From Marinobacter algicola DG893 (GTDB lineage: Bacteria; Pseudomonadota; Gammaproteobacteria; Pseudomonadales; Oleiphilaceae), in contig NZ_ABCP01000001.1 in assembly GCF_000170835.1 (NCBI RefSeq), forward strand, positions 310,001-374,000: 64,000 nt of DNA, given 5' to 3'. The notes under the pieces were generated by a model. It made no database searches. It was given only the letters and a program-made list of their open reading frames with translations, and was not told where the DNA came from. Shown one piece after another: positions 25,707-35,247 of this stretch (position 1 is its first letter; every line of letters starts with the position of its first letter). Made by a program: the position numbers and the translations under genes.

Positions 25707-27518
25707 TTACTCCTGATTGTTTCCCGCCCCGGTGGATTGGCGTTGCGCTTCCCGCTCCCGTATCAGGTTGCGCACTTTTTCTGTCACGGCGTCATTGACC
25801 CGGCCACTCAGTTGCAGGCTGGTCAGTAACGCCGGAATGTCCTCTTCCAGATTGATGTTGAGGACAATGGGATGACCATCCCTTACCTCAGGGCTGCTGC
25901 CTTCCAACCGCAATCCCAGCGTGAGGGTACCATCCTGAGCGTAGTCTATCGTGCTATTAAGAACCGAGTAGTGAAAGTTTTCCATGGCCTGGACCACCAA
26001 TGTCATCGCCTGGTTACCCTGGGCCATCCCCTTCAATCGATCGGCAGGCAGTTTCAGCGTTCCGCCAGGGGCCACCGCCTGGACCTGCCCGGAATCGATG
26101 CTCACACCCTCCGGACCAATCCGCACCGGAATAGCACCCTGAAGCAAACCGCTGCCCGCCAACCCCTCGGCGGGGTATACCTGCATCAGCTGCGCCAGCT
26201 CAATGCCGCTGAGTTCAAGGGGAACCCGCAGCGGCATGTCAGCGAGTTGCCATTCTCCAGGTGTAACCCGAACCTCGCCGCCCAGAAGCTCGGATGAGGC
26301 CCGGTCCAGAACCAGGGTACCGTTGGCAACCTGACTCCGGCGCGCGCGATAGAAGCCGGCAACCCGCACATCGCGCAAGGCGATGCCTGGATTGAGGGTA
26401 TCCAGTGTCAGATCGGATGTCCGAACATTTACGTCGTCATTGTCCAGGCTCAGATTCACCCTGCCGTCGAGACCGGTCCAGGCCGTCCGGGCGTACAATC
26501 CACCAACGTTATCGAAATCAATGTCCCCCTGAACGCGGATGCCCTGGAATGGAAAGCGCGCACTCAGGGCCGCCTCTACGCGACCGTCACTCACCTCCAT
26601 CGCCGCTGGCCAGGCGGTGAACGTATCCGCCAGCGCGCGACCGCCACTCGTGCCCTCAGCATTCATGCTCACCTCAAGCGCCGGTACGCCCTCGAACGGA
26701 TAGTTCATGTGCGTATCGGCAATGGCGCCGGCGTCCGACGATAGCCTTCCGTCGATCTTCAGTTCGGTAAGGGTGCCGTCCAGTTGCCCATCGAAACGCC
26801 AGGGCTGGGGAATCAACTGGGCGTTGTGAATGGTGGCGACGGCCGCCTCAAACGGACCCTCGACCGCAAGCCGGTCCAGTGCCATGGGGGCCAGCTGATA
26901 GTCCCCGAGCAGAGTCACACCGGCCAGGTTGAACACCAGGTCATCTAACCGGGAATCCTCGCCGGGCGCGGCAATATCGTCGAACTCGACACGGCTTTGT
27001 TCGCCGAGAGTCAGTGTTGCAGACCGCTCGCTGGCTTTACCGCTGACCGTCAGGTTTATCCGGCCTTCACTCATGGTCCAGCCAGCAATGCTCCGTTCGG
27101 GCAAGCGCCCTTCGATCTTCATGTCGTTGGTGGTGAGCTGCCGTTTATCGGGTTCCAGAGGACTTGAGATGGTCAGATCACCCTCGGCATGGACACCTTG
27201 CGGCAGAGTCAGTGCCAGTTGATCGATCACAATGGCCTCGGGCATGGGGCCATACCAGTGCCAGCTCCAGGCCTGCGACAGTTGTTTCCCCACCATGTGA
27301 TAGCGCTGCCCTTCCCGGTTCTGGGTCGCAGACAAACGGTCCAGCCGCAGGCCCGCCAGCGAGACGTCACCCCATTGCCATTCAAGGTTGCTGATGCCGT
27401 TTGCCTTCCGCCAGGTCTCCCACGCGACAAGGGCATACAAGCCACCCGCCATCGACAACATGACAATCAGGCTCAGAAGCAACAGCAGGCATCGGCGTAA
27501 TGTCATGAAAGCAGCCAT
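25707..27518 (-). CDS. ydbH: YdbH-type AsmA-like intermembrane phospholipid transport protein
   Basis: About 603 residues. An N-terminal anchor helix (LRRCLLLLLSLIVMLSMAGG) is followed by a long beta-rich periplasmic part with repeated DGxL / GDxxF-type strands and the C-terminal YdbH block (LKLPADRLKGMAQGNQAM; LDTLTLGLRLEG-like strands). E. coli YdbH is about 880 residues, so this is a shorter groove. AsmA-like proteins of this type (with TamB and YhdP) carry phospholipids between membranes. The start is ATG 27518 or 27506; neither has a strong ribosome site. The upstream gene ends eight bases away. Confidence 0.86.
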   Translation of the reverse strand: MAAFMTLRRCLLLLLSLIVMLSMAGGLYALVAWETWRKANGISNLEWQWGDVSLAGLRLDRLSATQNREGQRYHMVGKQLSQAWSWHWYGPMPEAIVIDQLALTLPQGVHAEGDLTISSPLEPDKRQLTTNDMKIEGRLPERSIAGWTMSEGRINLTVSGKASERSATLTLGEQSRVEFDDIAAPGEDSRLDDLVFNLAGVTLLGDYQLAPMALDRLAVEGPFEAAVATIHNAQLIPQPWRFDGQLDGTLTELKIDGRLSSDAGAIADTHMNYPFEGVPALEVSMNAEGTSGGRALADTFTAWPAAMEVSDGRVEAALSARFPFQGIRVQGDIDFDNVGGLYARTAWTGLDGRVNLSLDNDDVNVRTSDLTLDTLNPGIALRDVRVAGFYRARRSQVANGTLVLDRASSELLGGEVRVTPGEWQLADMPLRVPLELSGIELAQLMQVYPAEGLAGSGLLQGAIPVRIGPEGVSIDSGQVQAVAPGGTLKLPADRLKGMAQGNQAMTLVVQAMENFHYSVLNSTIDYAQDGTLTLGLRLEGSSPEVRDGHPIVLNINLEEDIPALLTSLQLSGRVNDAVTEKVRNLIREREAQRQSTGAGNNQE

Positions 27519-27525
27519 CAATGAG

Positions 27526-29094
27526 TTAGTGTCCGCGCCAGTTCACCGTGTACAGGTCGTGGCGGCGATCCTTGAGGTTCTTCACGGTGCCGCTGTTGCG
27601 GGCGGTAAGCAGTGTTTCGGGCCGTAGATCGGCAAAGGCGACGGTCTCCACATTCGGCGTGGTATCCGCAGCGATGCCATCACGGGCAAAGGGAAAATCA
27701 CAGGGTGTCAGGATGCAACTCTGGCCGTACTGCAACTCCATGTTGGGCACTTTGGGCAGGTTGCCGACATTGCCAGACATGATCACGAACAGCTGGTTTT
27801 CCACAGCACGGGCCTGACAGCAATACCGTACCCTCAGATAGCTCTGGCGCTCATCGGTACAGAAAGGCACGAACAGGATCTGGATGCCCTGGTCCACCAG
27901 GTGACGCGTCAGCTCGGGAAACTCCGCGTCGTAGCAAACCAGCACACCTATGGGCCCGCAGTCGGTTTCAATGGCAGTAACACGGCTGCCACCGGTGATA
28001 TTCCACCAATAGGCTTCGTTCGGCGTGGGGTGAATCTTGGGCTGCGAGAACACCTGACCGTCCCTCAGGAAGACATAGGCAACATTGCGAACCCGGCCGT
28101 CCTCTTCCTTGACCGGCGTGGAGCCACCAACAATGTTGATGTTGTGCCTCAGGGCCAGGTCCCGCATCAGGTTGCGGAAGGGTTCGGCGTACTCCGTCAC
28201 CGCTTCGATGGCTTCCGCAGGGGTGCCGTCACGGCTTTCAATGGACAGCAACTGCAGCGTGAACAACTCTGGGAACACGACGAAATCACCTTTGTAGGTG
28301 GACACCACATCCACAAAGTAGCGGACAATGTCGCTGAACTCCTCAAACGATGCCACCCGGCGCTGCTGGTACTGTACGGTGCCGATCCGAACGGTGTCCG
28401 GCACTCGCCGACCGTATCGCTTGCGTTTGCCGTTATCGCCGTTGCGGGCCACCTTGGGATTCCGCCAGGTCAGGTGAATACCGTAGCCCAGGGACGCGTG
28501 GTCAGCATCCAGGTAATGCGGAATAATGCCGTGGATTTCAAAACCGTTGTGTAACTGGAACGACAGCACCGGGTCCCGTTGCTTTTTCGATTTCACCGCC
28601 TCCACGTACTCTTCCACCGATTCAAACTTCTTCAGGCGCTTGGCCAGCGTCGGTAATCTTCCCGCGAACACGACTCCCTGCAACGCCAGCGCCTGGCAAA
28701 GCGTTTTACGTTCGTTGTACAGACGCTCACCAATGCGGTAGCCACGGCAGTCGGGGTCTACACACACCTCCATGCCATACAGCCACTCCCCTTCCGGGTC
28801 ATGGCGCGAGGCATAACCGTTGCCGGTGATTTCTGTCCAGTCGTGAGGCGCCAGCGCAACGTCTTCCCCAATGCGAAACGTGGCGCAATACCCCACCACA
28901 CGGTCACCCAACATGGCGACAAACTGGCCTTCCGGGAAGGTGTTGATCTGCCCGGTCAGGGGGCCAGCGGTGTAGCCGTACATCCCTGTACCCGCGTACA
29001 CACGACGACTCAGGGTAATGATTCCCGGTATATCGCCAAGGGTGGCGTTTCTTACGTACAGGCGCTGTGTCGTGTCCGAAAAGGGAGGACTCAT
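27526..29094 (-). CDS. GNAT acetyltransferase fused to a carbon-nitrogen hydrolase (nitrilase family)
   Basis: The ATG at 29094 has GAGG at five bases; the 522-residue product is a two-domain fusion. The N-terminal GNAT domain (about 10-170) includes GMEVCVDPDCRGYRIGERLY (acetyl-CoA loop). The C-terminal nitrilase-superfamily domain (about 240-510) has the Glu-Lys-Cys triad in VVFPELFTLQ, QPKIHPTPNE and GVLVCYDAEFPE. This fusion recurs in bacteria and is presumed to act on an amide or N-acyl substrate; the actual substrate is not known. It is the first gene of the unit that continues into ydbH. Confidence 0.9.
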   Translation of the reverse strand: MSPPFSDTTQRLYVRNATLGDIPGIITLSRRVYAGTGMYGYTAGPLTGQINTFPEGQFVAMLGDRVVGYCATFRIGEDVALAPHDWTEITGNGYASRHDPEGEWLYGMEVCVDPDCRGYRIGERLYNERKTLCQALALQGVVFAGRLPTLAKRLKKFESVEEYVEAVKSKKQRDPVLSFQLHNGFEIHGIIPHYLDADHASLGYGIHLTWRNPKVARNGDNGKRKRYGRRVPDTVRIGTVQYQQRRVASFEEFSDIVRYFVDVVSTYKGDFVVFPELFTLQLLSIESRDGTPAEAIEAVTEYAEPFRNLMRDLALRHNINIVGGSTPVKEEDGRVRNVAYVFLRDGQVFSQPKIHPTPNEAYWWNITGGSRVTAIETDCGPIGVLVCYDAEFPELTRHLVDQGIQILFVPFCTDERQSYLRVRYCCQARAVENQLFVIMSGNVGNLPKVPNMELQYGQSCILTPCDFPFARDGIAADTTPNVETVAFADLRPETLLTARNSGTVKNLKDRRHDLYTVNWRGH

Positions 29095-29253
29095 AGAAAC
29101 CTCGGAAGCTGGAAGCCTAAAGGCATAGTTCGCGAAATGTCCTTGAGCCGTCAAGTGGCCTCTGCAGAAAACAAATCGAAGCAAACTTTAACCTGACAAA
29201 CCGACATCAGGCCTTTTAGAGTAGGCCCATGTAGAACGATCAGAGGTTTTTCC

Positions 29254-29757
29254 ATGAATCGGCGCCCAATGCTTCCGATGCTCGCAATCCTGATGGCCCT
29301 CGGTCTGGTGGGCTGCGCCAGCAATCAGAGCCTGCCTCCAGCGAGTGTCACCACCTGGCAATCCTCTCACAGCGCCACACCGGAGGATGCGGCAACAGCG
29401 GATCGGTTATGGCAGGTATTCGAGCGTTACGAAGGCACGCCCTATCGCTATGGCGGCACGTCAGCCAATGGCTTCGATTGCTCTGGTTTCATCGCCACTG
29501 CCTTCGATGAAGCTCTCGGCCGCCAGCTACCCCGTACAACCTCCCAGATGCTGGCATCCGGTGACGTAGTCGGGCGTGACCAACTGCGGGCCGGCGACCT
29601 GGTGTTCTTCCGTATCAAAGGCAAGGACCAGCATGCCGGCATCTACATGGGTGGCGACAGCTTCATTCATTCCTCGACCTCCATCGGCGTTACCCACTCG
29701 TCCCTCAACGGATACTACTGGCGGGATCGTTTCAGCCAGGCAAGACGGTTTGATTAG
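29254..29757 (+). CDS. NlpC/P60 family lipoprotein (peptidoglycan endopeptidase)
   Basis: A 167-residue outer-membrane or periplasmic lipoprotein with lipobox LMALGLVGC. The NlpC/P60 domain begins at about residue 50 (YEGTPYRYGGTSANGFDCSG, with catalytic Cys) and has the His in QHAGIYMGGDSFIHSS. It should cut D-Glu/meso-DAP stem-peptide bonds in peptidoglycan, like Spr/MepS. GAGG precedes the ATG. The 3' end overlaps the convergent exchanger gene by four bases. Confidence 0.92.
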   Translation: MNRRPMLPMLAILMALGLVGCASNQSLPPASVTTWQSSHSATPEDAATADRLWQVFERYEGTPYRYGGTSANGFDCSGFIATAFDEALGRQLPRTTSQMLASGDVVGRDQLRAGDLVFFRIKGKDQHAGIYMGGDSFIHSSTSIGVTHSSLNGYYWRDRFSQARRFD

Positions 29758-30791
29758 CCCGTCAGTAGCAGCACCACGCCCAGCAGATAGAGAACCATGA
29801 TACCCACGCTTTCTGTACCTATCTGACCTATACCGTGGCGCTCACGGCGAATCAATCCCATCATCAGCACGCCGGACATCAAGAGGGTGAGCGCCGCCCA
29901 GAATACCGAATCCTCCGGCATGGCATGGTAGATCGACCCGTCCCGGTAGGCGATATCGGAGGCTGCAGTAAACAGCGTGTCGAACGCGTTGCCGCCAATA
30001 ATACCGCTTACGGCCAAGGTCAGCGCGCCTCGGCGAACCGCGGCTATGGACGTCACCAGCTCAGGAATCGACGTACTGATCGCCGTCAACATCACGCCAA
30101 CAATCGTCTGACTCAGGTTAGCCCTGTCAGCAATCACCGTCGCCGCTGGCTCCAGCATCCAACCTGCAATGCCGAGTACCAGCATCAGCGCCAGGAATTC
30201 AGTCCAAAGCCGTAGCAGCGGCGGCATGGCGGTTACATCATCCGGCTCGTCTTCCCATGTTTCCCTGGTTATTGATGGCCGCCACATGGGCGATTCCGAT
30301 GCGTCCCTCACCAGGTAAATTCCGAAGATGTAAGCACCCAGCAGAGCCGGCGTGACCGGATGAACACCGAAGAACGTCACGTCCGGCAGGTGGGGCGCGA
30401 ACAGGATCAATGCCAGCAGGCAGATCAGCAAGCCGTTCTGCATCATGTTCGGGACCGACGCGGCCGCATGCTCGAGATTGGCGCGACGATAAACCATGTC
30501 CGCCACCGCGAGGAAAAACGTCTGGACAGCAATGCCACCCAAAGCGTTGCTCACGGCCAGTTCCGCGTTACCATGCCACGCTGCAGTCACCGACAGCACT
30601 GATCCGCCGAGGGACGTCGACGCCCCCAGAAGCACCGCACCCGCCGCGGCCTCACCTATTCCAGTGCGGTCAGCGAGTTGATCCACAATCCGTGTGATAC
30701 GCGTGCCAGCCAGTGCGATAATAGCGGCACACACACAAAACACGAGACTACCCTGAAGTAGGGTCCAGCTTTCGGGAGACGATAGCTCCAC
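29754..30791 (-). CDS. Sodium/calcium exchanger family membrane protein
   Basis: A GTG at 30791 with AAGGAG nine bases upstream gives a 345-residue protein; longer readings begin inside the neighbouring gene. It has about ten membrane helices and two alpha repeats. The first is GAVLLGASTSLGGSVLSVTA and the second GVMLTAISTSIPELVTSI with IGGNAFDTLFT. The E in the second repeat (SIPELV) matches cation-binding acidic positions, while the first repeat has G in that place, unusual for CaCA exchangers. Predicted cation/proton antiporter of the inner membrane; ion unknown. Confidence 0.85.
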   Translation of the reverse strand: MELSSPESWTLLQGSLVFCVCAAIIALAGTRITRIVDQLADRTGIGEAAAGAVLLGASTSLGGSVLSVTAAWHGNAELAVSNALGGIAVQTFFLAVADMVYRRANLEHAAASVPNMMQNGLLICLLALILFAPHLPDVTFFGVHPVTPALLGAYIFGIYLVRDASESPMWRPSITRETWEDEPDDVTAMPPLLRLWTEFLALMLVLGIAGWMLEPAATVIADRANLSQTIVGVMLTAISTSIPELVTSIAAVRRGALTLAVSGIIGGNAFDTLFTAASDIAYRDGSIYHAMPEDSVFWAALTLLMSGVLMMGLIRRERHGIGQIGTESVGIMVLYLLGVVLLLTG

Positions 30792-30826
30792 GATAAAAAT
30801 CTCCTTGGAAAAAGAGAGAATGGCGC

Positions 30827-31222
30827 CTATCTGCGCGAGCGAGGCGGAAACCACCACCAGGTAGCGACGACCAGAAGCCCAAATACCGTATAGGCGGCAA
30901 TAAACACCCATGCAGGAGCATCGTAATAGAGAATCTGCTGCAGCCAATGCTCGACAAAGCTGCCGGCGTAGCCATCAACGCCAGCCTTTGACCTTAGCCA
31001 TATTTCCAGTGTGGTCAACGGGCAGACAATGCCAAGCCAGGCCTCTGCAACCACGACGGCAATCGCGCCCAGGTGAGCCAGTCGGAACCACACATTGTTC
31101 ACCCAGCGCCACCCCAGGCCGTTACCTGCCAGCACCAGGACCAACCCGAACAGAACGAAGGCCACCACCAGCACATGAATGGTCAGGACGGTATCGGCGA
31201 GAATCTGATAAACGTTGCCCAT
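30827..31222 (-). CDS. DUF2784 family membrane protein
   Basis: From ATG 31222 it is 131 residues with four membrane helices. Family-typical sequence includes LADTVLTIHVLVVAFVLFG, then WVNNVWFRLAHLGAIAVVVA, CPLTTLEIWLR and a C-terminal ILYYDAPAWVFIAAY. DUF2784 proteins are small inner-membrane proteins of unknown function. The next gene in the same direction, the cation exchanger, starts 36 bases downstream, so they are likely co-transcribed. Confidence 0.88.
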   Translation of the reverse strand: MGNVYQILADTVLTIHVLVVAFVLFGLVLVLAGNGLGWRWVNNVWFRLAHLGAIAVVVAEAWLGIVCPLTTLEIWLRSKAGVDGYAGSFVEHWLQQILYYDAPAWVFIAAYTVFGLLVVATWWWFPPRSRR

Positions 31223-31398
31223 GACGACTGTCTTCTCTAACAAAATGCCAGGCTTCCATGATCCCGCCAGACAACATCGATTGGCAAACGTGGACTCACA
31301 CACGGAATGCAAGATAATATCTGTAGCAAATACCTACAATTTTCTGTGGCTACGTGGACGCCCCAAACGCGTCCGCAATAAATGGAATTACAAACGCT

Positions 31399-32517
31399 AT
31401 GGACCCAGCACCCGGAAATCATCTCCAAGCCGTCAAAATAGAACTTAATCGCCTTGAAGCCTACCGGCGGCGCACCTATTTTGTCGTACTGGCCCTGACC
31501 GTGGCTATCATGATGCTCAGTTGGGCTTTCCGGGAACAAAGCGACTCGTTCATTACCATCGCCTACCCTGTTTTCTCCGTCATTATCACCGCTCTTGGCT
31601 TTGCATTCTGGCGCCGATCCTTGCAGCTCCGAACCATGGAAATCACGCTCGTCGCCGTGGTCGGGACGATGATACTCAGCCGCCTCGCGTGGCATTTTGC
31701 GGTTGGCGACCCGCTCGGCGAACACCTTCTTTTGCTCACGGGCGGGCACTACTGGGCAGTGGGTATCATGATCGTTGGCGGTTTTATTGCGCTTGGTTTT
31801 CGGGGCGGCATGGTGACAGGTTTCGCGACCTTGCTGTTTTCGGGCGCGCTGACCACTCAGGAAGTCTCTCAATGCTTCCTGGCAGCAGGTGATCACTGTC
31901 AAAACTGGGTATACCTGCTGCGCATCCACCTGTTCCTCACCGTTCTGTTGGTGCTTACCAGCGCCGGAACGCTGCTGCGTGAACGCTCCTGGAGTGCCTT
32001 TGCGCGAGCCGAGACCCTGCACCACTGGGCGAACACAGATCCGCTATGCGGCCTGGCAAACCGCCGGGGTGCTGACCGTTTCCTGTCTGCCGAAGCCGCC
32101 CAGGCAGACCGATACCAGCGCCCTCTGACCATCATTCTGATTGATATTGACGAATTCAAGAGCATCAACGATGACTACGGCCACGAAGTTGGTGATGCGG
32201 TGATTCGCGAATTTGCCGCTATCCTTTCCAAAACCGTTCGTGAAGTGGACCTCGCCGCTCGCTGGGGCGGAGACGAATTCCTCGTCGCCACACCGGGCGT
32301 GGACCTTCGCAGCGCCCGCCACGCCGCACAACGCTGCCGCCGCGCCATTGAAAGGGCACCCATCGCGGGTGTCTCCGTGACCGCCACCGTCGGTATTGCC
32401 GAGTACCTGCCTGGACAGGGCATCGAGGATGCCATCAGCCGGGCCGACGCCATGCTCTACCGCGCCAAGGCCGCTGGCCGGAACCGGGTGATTACGGAGG
32501 CCTGCGAACTGGTCTGA
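31399..32517 (+). CDS. Membrane-bound diguanylate cyclase (GGDEF)
   Basis: A 372-residue protein from ATG 31399. Six hydrophobic helices (about 25-195) form an uncharacterised membrane sensor. The C-terminal GGDEF domain (about 205-365) holds the intact active-site motif WGGDEFLVA and the metal Asp in IILIDIDEFKSINDDYG, so c-di-GMP synthesis is expected. An RxxD inhibitory site is not apparent at the usual position (EVDLAARW precedes the motif). It is monocistronic and sits just before the C1 island. A second cyclase lies at 42786-44129. Confidence 0.88.
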   Translation: MDPAPGNHLQAVKIELNRLEAYRRRTYFVVLALTVAIMMLSWAFREQSDSFITIAYPVFSVIITALGFAFWRRSLQLRTMEITLVAVVGTMILSRLAWHFAVGDPLGEHLLLLTGGHYWAVGIMIVGGFIALGFRGGMVTGFATLLFSGALTTQEVSQCFLAAGDHCQNWVYLLRIHLFLTVLLVLTSAGTLLRERSWSAFARAETLHHWANTDPLCGLANRRGADRFLSAEAAQADRYQRPLTIILIDIDEFKSINDDYGHEVGDAVIREFAAILSKTVREVDLAARWGGDEFLVATPGVDLRSARHAAQRCRRAIERAPIAGVSVTATVGIAEYLPGQGIEDAISRADAMLYRAKAAGRNRVITEACELV

Positions 32518-32536
32518 ACGCTACTCGAACATCCCT

Positions 32537-32574
32537 GCCGTTTTTGGACGACTTCGTGTCGTATTGGATTTACC
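32537..32574 (+). promoter_or_regulatory. Predicted operator of the C1 island, copy 1
   Basis: This 38-base stretch shares 27 identical positions, without gaps, with the reverse strand of 42206-42243. Two TTGG half-sites 20 bases apart (TTTTTGGA at its left, GTCGTATTGGA at its right) lie 76 bases before the flavoprotein ATG. Direct repeats near two helical turns apart are typical of AraC-family sites, such as those of the GbdR-like protein at 36960-38072. Confidence 0.62.
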
Positions 32575-32649
32575 ACCCATGACCGATCCGGGCCACATTG
32601 AATCAAGGCCGCTCACGCGGCTGCCATTGTGGGTTAAAGGGGGATCGAG

Positions 32650-35220
32650 ATGGCACAACTACCGAAACGTGCAAAAGTCGTCATCATTGGCCAGGGCGGT
32701 ATCGTTGGCTCATCGGTCGCCCACCACCTGATCGAACAGGGCTGGGATGACATCGTCGGGCTGGAAAAGTCCGCCATTCCCTCGGACATCGGCTCTACCT
32801 CCCATGCCTCGGACTTCTGCTTCACCACCTCACACGACAAGCTGAATATCTATACCACCAAGTACAGCCAGGCGTTCTATGAAAAGCGCGGCAACTATGT
32901 GAAATGCGGCGGCATGGAAGTGGCTCGCATTGATGACGACGAGCGCATGGACGAACTCCGCCGCAAGGTCGGTTCCGGCAAGGCCTTCGGCACCAACGTC
33001 AGCATGATTTCACCGAAACAGGCCAAAGAACTGTTTCCCCTGCTGAACGAAGACTGTATCCAGGGCGCTATGTGGGACCCGGACGCCGGGCTGGTGGTGC
33101 CACGCTCCCAGAGTGTTGCAGGTGATCTGGTTGAGGAGGCGGTCGCTACCGGGAAGTTGCAGGCCTTTGCCTACACACCGGCCATCCGCATTGATGTGCA
33201 GGACGGCCAGGTACGGGGCGTTGAAACCCACAAGGGCTACATCGAAACCGAGTACGTGGTGCTGTCCATGGGCATCTGGGGGCCTCTGATGGCCAATACC
33301 GCCAACTCGCCCCTGCCGCTGATGCCACTGGAACACCCGCTGCTGTTCTTCGGCCCCTACGAGGAACTGGCCGGCACCGGCAAGCAGATTGTCTACCCCT
33401 TGTTCCGCGACCAGGGCAACTCCGCCTACGTGCGTGACACGGGCGACCCCACCACCACCGAAGGCGGGCGCATTGAATGGGGCTACTACGAAGCAGAAGA
33501 CCCCAGGCTGGTCTACCCCGGCGCTATTGCCGAGCCCGGCGAGGCACGGATGTCGCCCTCCATGCGGGACCTGACGCTGGATCAGGTTATGGACGCCTAC
33601 GAAAAAGCCATCGAAATGACGCCGATCCTCGGCGAATTGGGTTGGGAGGAAAAGCACTCTTTCAACGGCCTGCTGTCGGTGACACCCGACGGTGGATCAC
33701 TGATGGGGGAATCCCCGGAAGTGCGTAACCTCTGGTTCTGTGAAGCAGTCTGGGTCAAGGATGGCCCCGGTGCGGGCAAAGTTCTGGCGGACTGGATGAC
33801 CCATGGCTCTCCGGAAATGGACCCCCATAGCATCGACATAGCCCGCCACTATCCGCTGCAGAAAACCGCGGACTACGTTTACAACCGCTGCTATGAAACC
33901 GCTAAGAAGATCTACACCCCGGCGGTTCATCCCCGCGAGCCCTACATGACCGGTCGCAGGATGCGAACCAGCCCCTTCTATCTGCGAGAGGTAGAGCTGG
34001 GTGCCTACTTCATGGAAGCCGCCGGTTGGGAGCGTGCCCACGGCTACGCCGCCAACGAGTCCACTTTGCTGTCGAAATACCGCGACCGCATTCCGGTACG
34101 GGAACATGAATGGGACGCCCGGCATTTCTGGGAAGTGTCCAACGCCGAGCAACTGGAAATGAGCGAATCGGTGGGCATGATCAATCTGTCTCACTTCGCT
34201 ATTTTCGACATCTCCGGTGACGACGCCGAAACTCTGCTGGAGTATCTGTCCGTCGCCAAGGTCGGCGGCACCATTCCCCACGGCAAGGGTGTCTACACCC
34301 ATTTCCTTGATGCCCGTGGCGGCATTCGCTCCGACCTGACCATTATCCGGCGGGGCGACAACGATTACCGGGTGGTCTGCGGCGGCGATACCGGCCATCG
34401 GGATCATTGCTGGATCAAGCGCATAGCCCGGGAGAAAGGCCTGGATAATATCCGCCTGCAGGACCGCACCGATGACCTGGCCACCCTGGGGCTCTGGGGA
34501 CCGAAGGCGCGGGAAACGCTGGCGCAGTTCGTCACCAACCCGGACGAACTGTCGGCAGAGAATTTCCCATTTGCCACCGCCCGGGAACTGAATATCCAGG
34601 GCGTACCGGTGTGGGCATTCCGGATATCCTATGTGGGCGAACAGGGCTGGGAGCTCTATTTCCCGTTCAGCTATGGCCTGCGGATCTGGGACCTGCTGTA
34701 TGAAGCTGGCGTTACGCCGGTTGGCATCGAGACCTATGCAAATACCCGCCGCCTGGAGAAGAGCCTGCGCCTGCAGAACGTAGACCTCGAAACAGAGTAC
34801 AACCTATACGAAGCCGGGCTCCAGCGGCCCAAGGTCAAGGAGGCCGACTTCCACGGCAAGGCTGCCTACCTGGAACAACGAAGCTGGTCACAACAGGCCG
34901 CGTACCTGTGCACCATGACCCTGACGGAACATCGGGACGCCAACGGGGTATTGCGCTACCCGGTTGGCCAGTGGCCGATCCTCGATCCGCAAACCGGAGA
35001 AGTGCTGGTGGACAGTCGCGGCCGCCGCTCCTACAACACCAGCGTGGTGTGGGGGCCGTCGGTGGGCAAGATCATCCTGCTGGGGTACATTCCCGTGGAG
35101 TATGCCCAGGAGGGCCGGGAACTGACCCTGGAATACTTCCAGGAGCACTACCCCATCCGTATCGAAGCCGTCGGCTACCGGGCGCTGTTTGATCCGGACA
35201 ACGAGCGGGTCAAATCCTGA
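32650..35220 (+). CDS. Dimethylglycine/sarcosine dehydrogenase-type flavoprotein fused to GcvT domain
   Basis: An 856-residue fusion. The N-terminal FAD-binding DAO domain (about 8-385) has the Rossmann motif VVIIGQGGIVGSSVAHHL and the STSHASDF block (His52) corresponding to the flavin-linking His region of dimethylglycine dehydrogenase. A middle FAO_M segment (about 390-450) and a THF-binding GcvT half (about 470-850) follow, including YVGEQGWELYFP and GIETYANTRRLEKSL. Such enzymes oxidise an N-methyl group and pass the carbon to THF as 5,10-methylene-THF. It stands near serine dehydratase, a GbdR-like regulator and THF enzymes, which fits glycine betaine or a related methylated osmolyte. 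Confidence 0.88.
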   Translation: MAQLPKRAKVVIIGQGGIVGSSVAHHLIEQGWDDIVGLEKSAIPSDIGSTSHASDFCFTTSHDKLNIYTTKYSQAFYEKRGNYVKCGGMEVARIDDDERMDELRRKVGSGKAFGTNVSMISPKQAKELFPLLNEDCIQGAMWDPDAGLVVPRSQSVAGDLVEEAVATGKLQAFAYTPAIRIDVQDGQVRGVETHKGYIETEYVVLSMGIWGPLMANTANSPLPLMPLEHPLLFFGPYEELAGTGKQIVYPLFRDQGNSAYVRDTGDPTTTEGGRIEWGYYEAEDPRLVYPGAIAEPGEARMSPSMRDLTLDQVMDAYEKAIEMTPILGELGWEEKHSFNGLLSVTPDGGSLMGESPEVRNLWFCEAVWVKDGPGAGKVLADWMTHGSPEMDPHSIDIARHYPLQKTADYVYNRCYETAKKIYTPAVHPREPYMTGRRMRTSPFYLREVELGAYFMEAAGWERAHGYAANESTLLSKYRDRIPVREHEWDARHFWEVSNAEQLEMSESVGMINLSHFAIFDISGDDAETLLEYLSVAKVGGTIPHGKGVYTHFLDARGGIRSDLTIIRRGDNDYRVVCGGDTGHRDHCWIKRIAREKGLDNIRLQDRTDDLATLGLWGPKARETLAQFVTNPDELSAENFPFATARELNIQGVPVWAFRISYVGEQGWELYFPFSYGLRIWDLLYEAGVTPVGIETYANTRRLEKSLRLQNVDLETEYNLYEAGLQRPKVKEADFHGKAAYLEQRSWSQQAAYLCTMTLTEHRDANGVLRYPVGQWPILDPQTGEVLVDSRGRRSYNTSVVWGPSVGKIILLGYIPVEYAQEGRELTLEYFQEHYPIRIEAVGYRALFDPDNERVKS

Positions 35221-35247
35221 ACGCCATCGCTCAGCCAACACTGGCGG

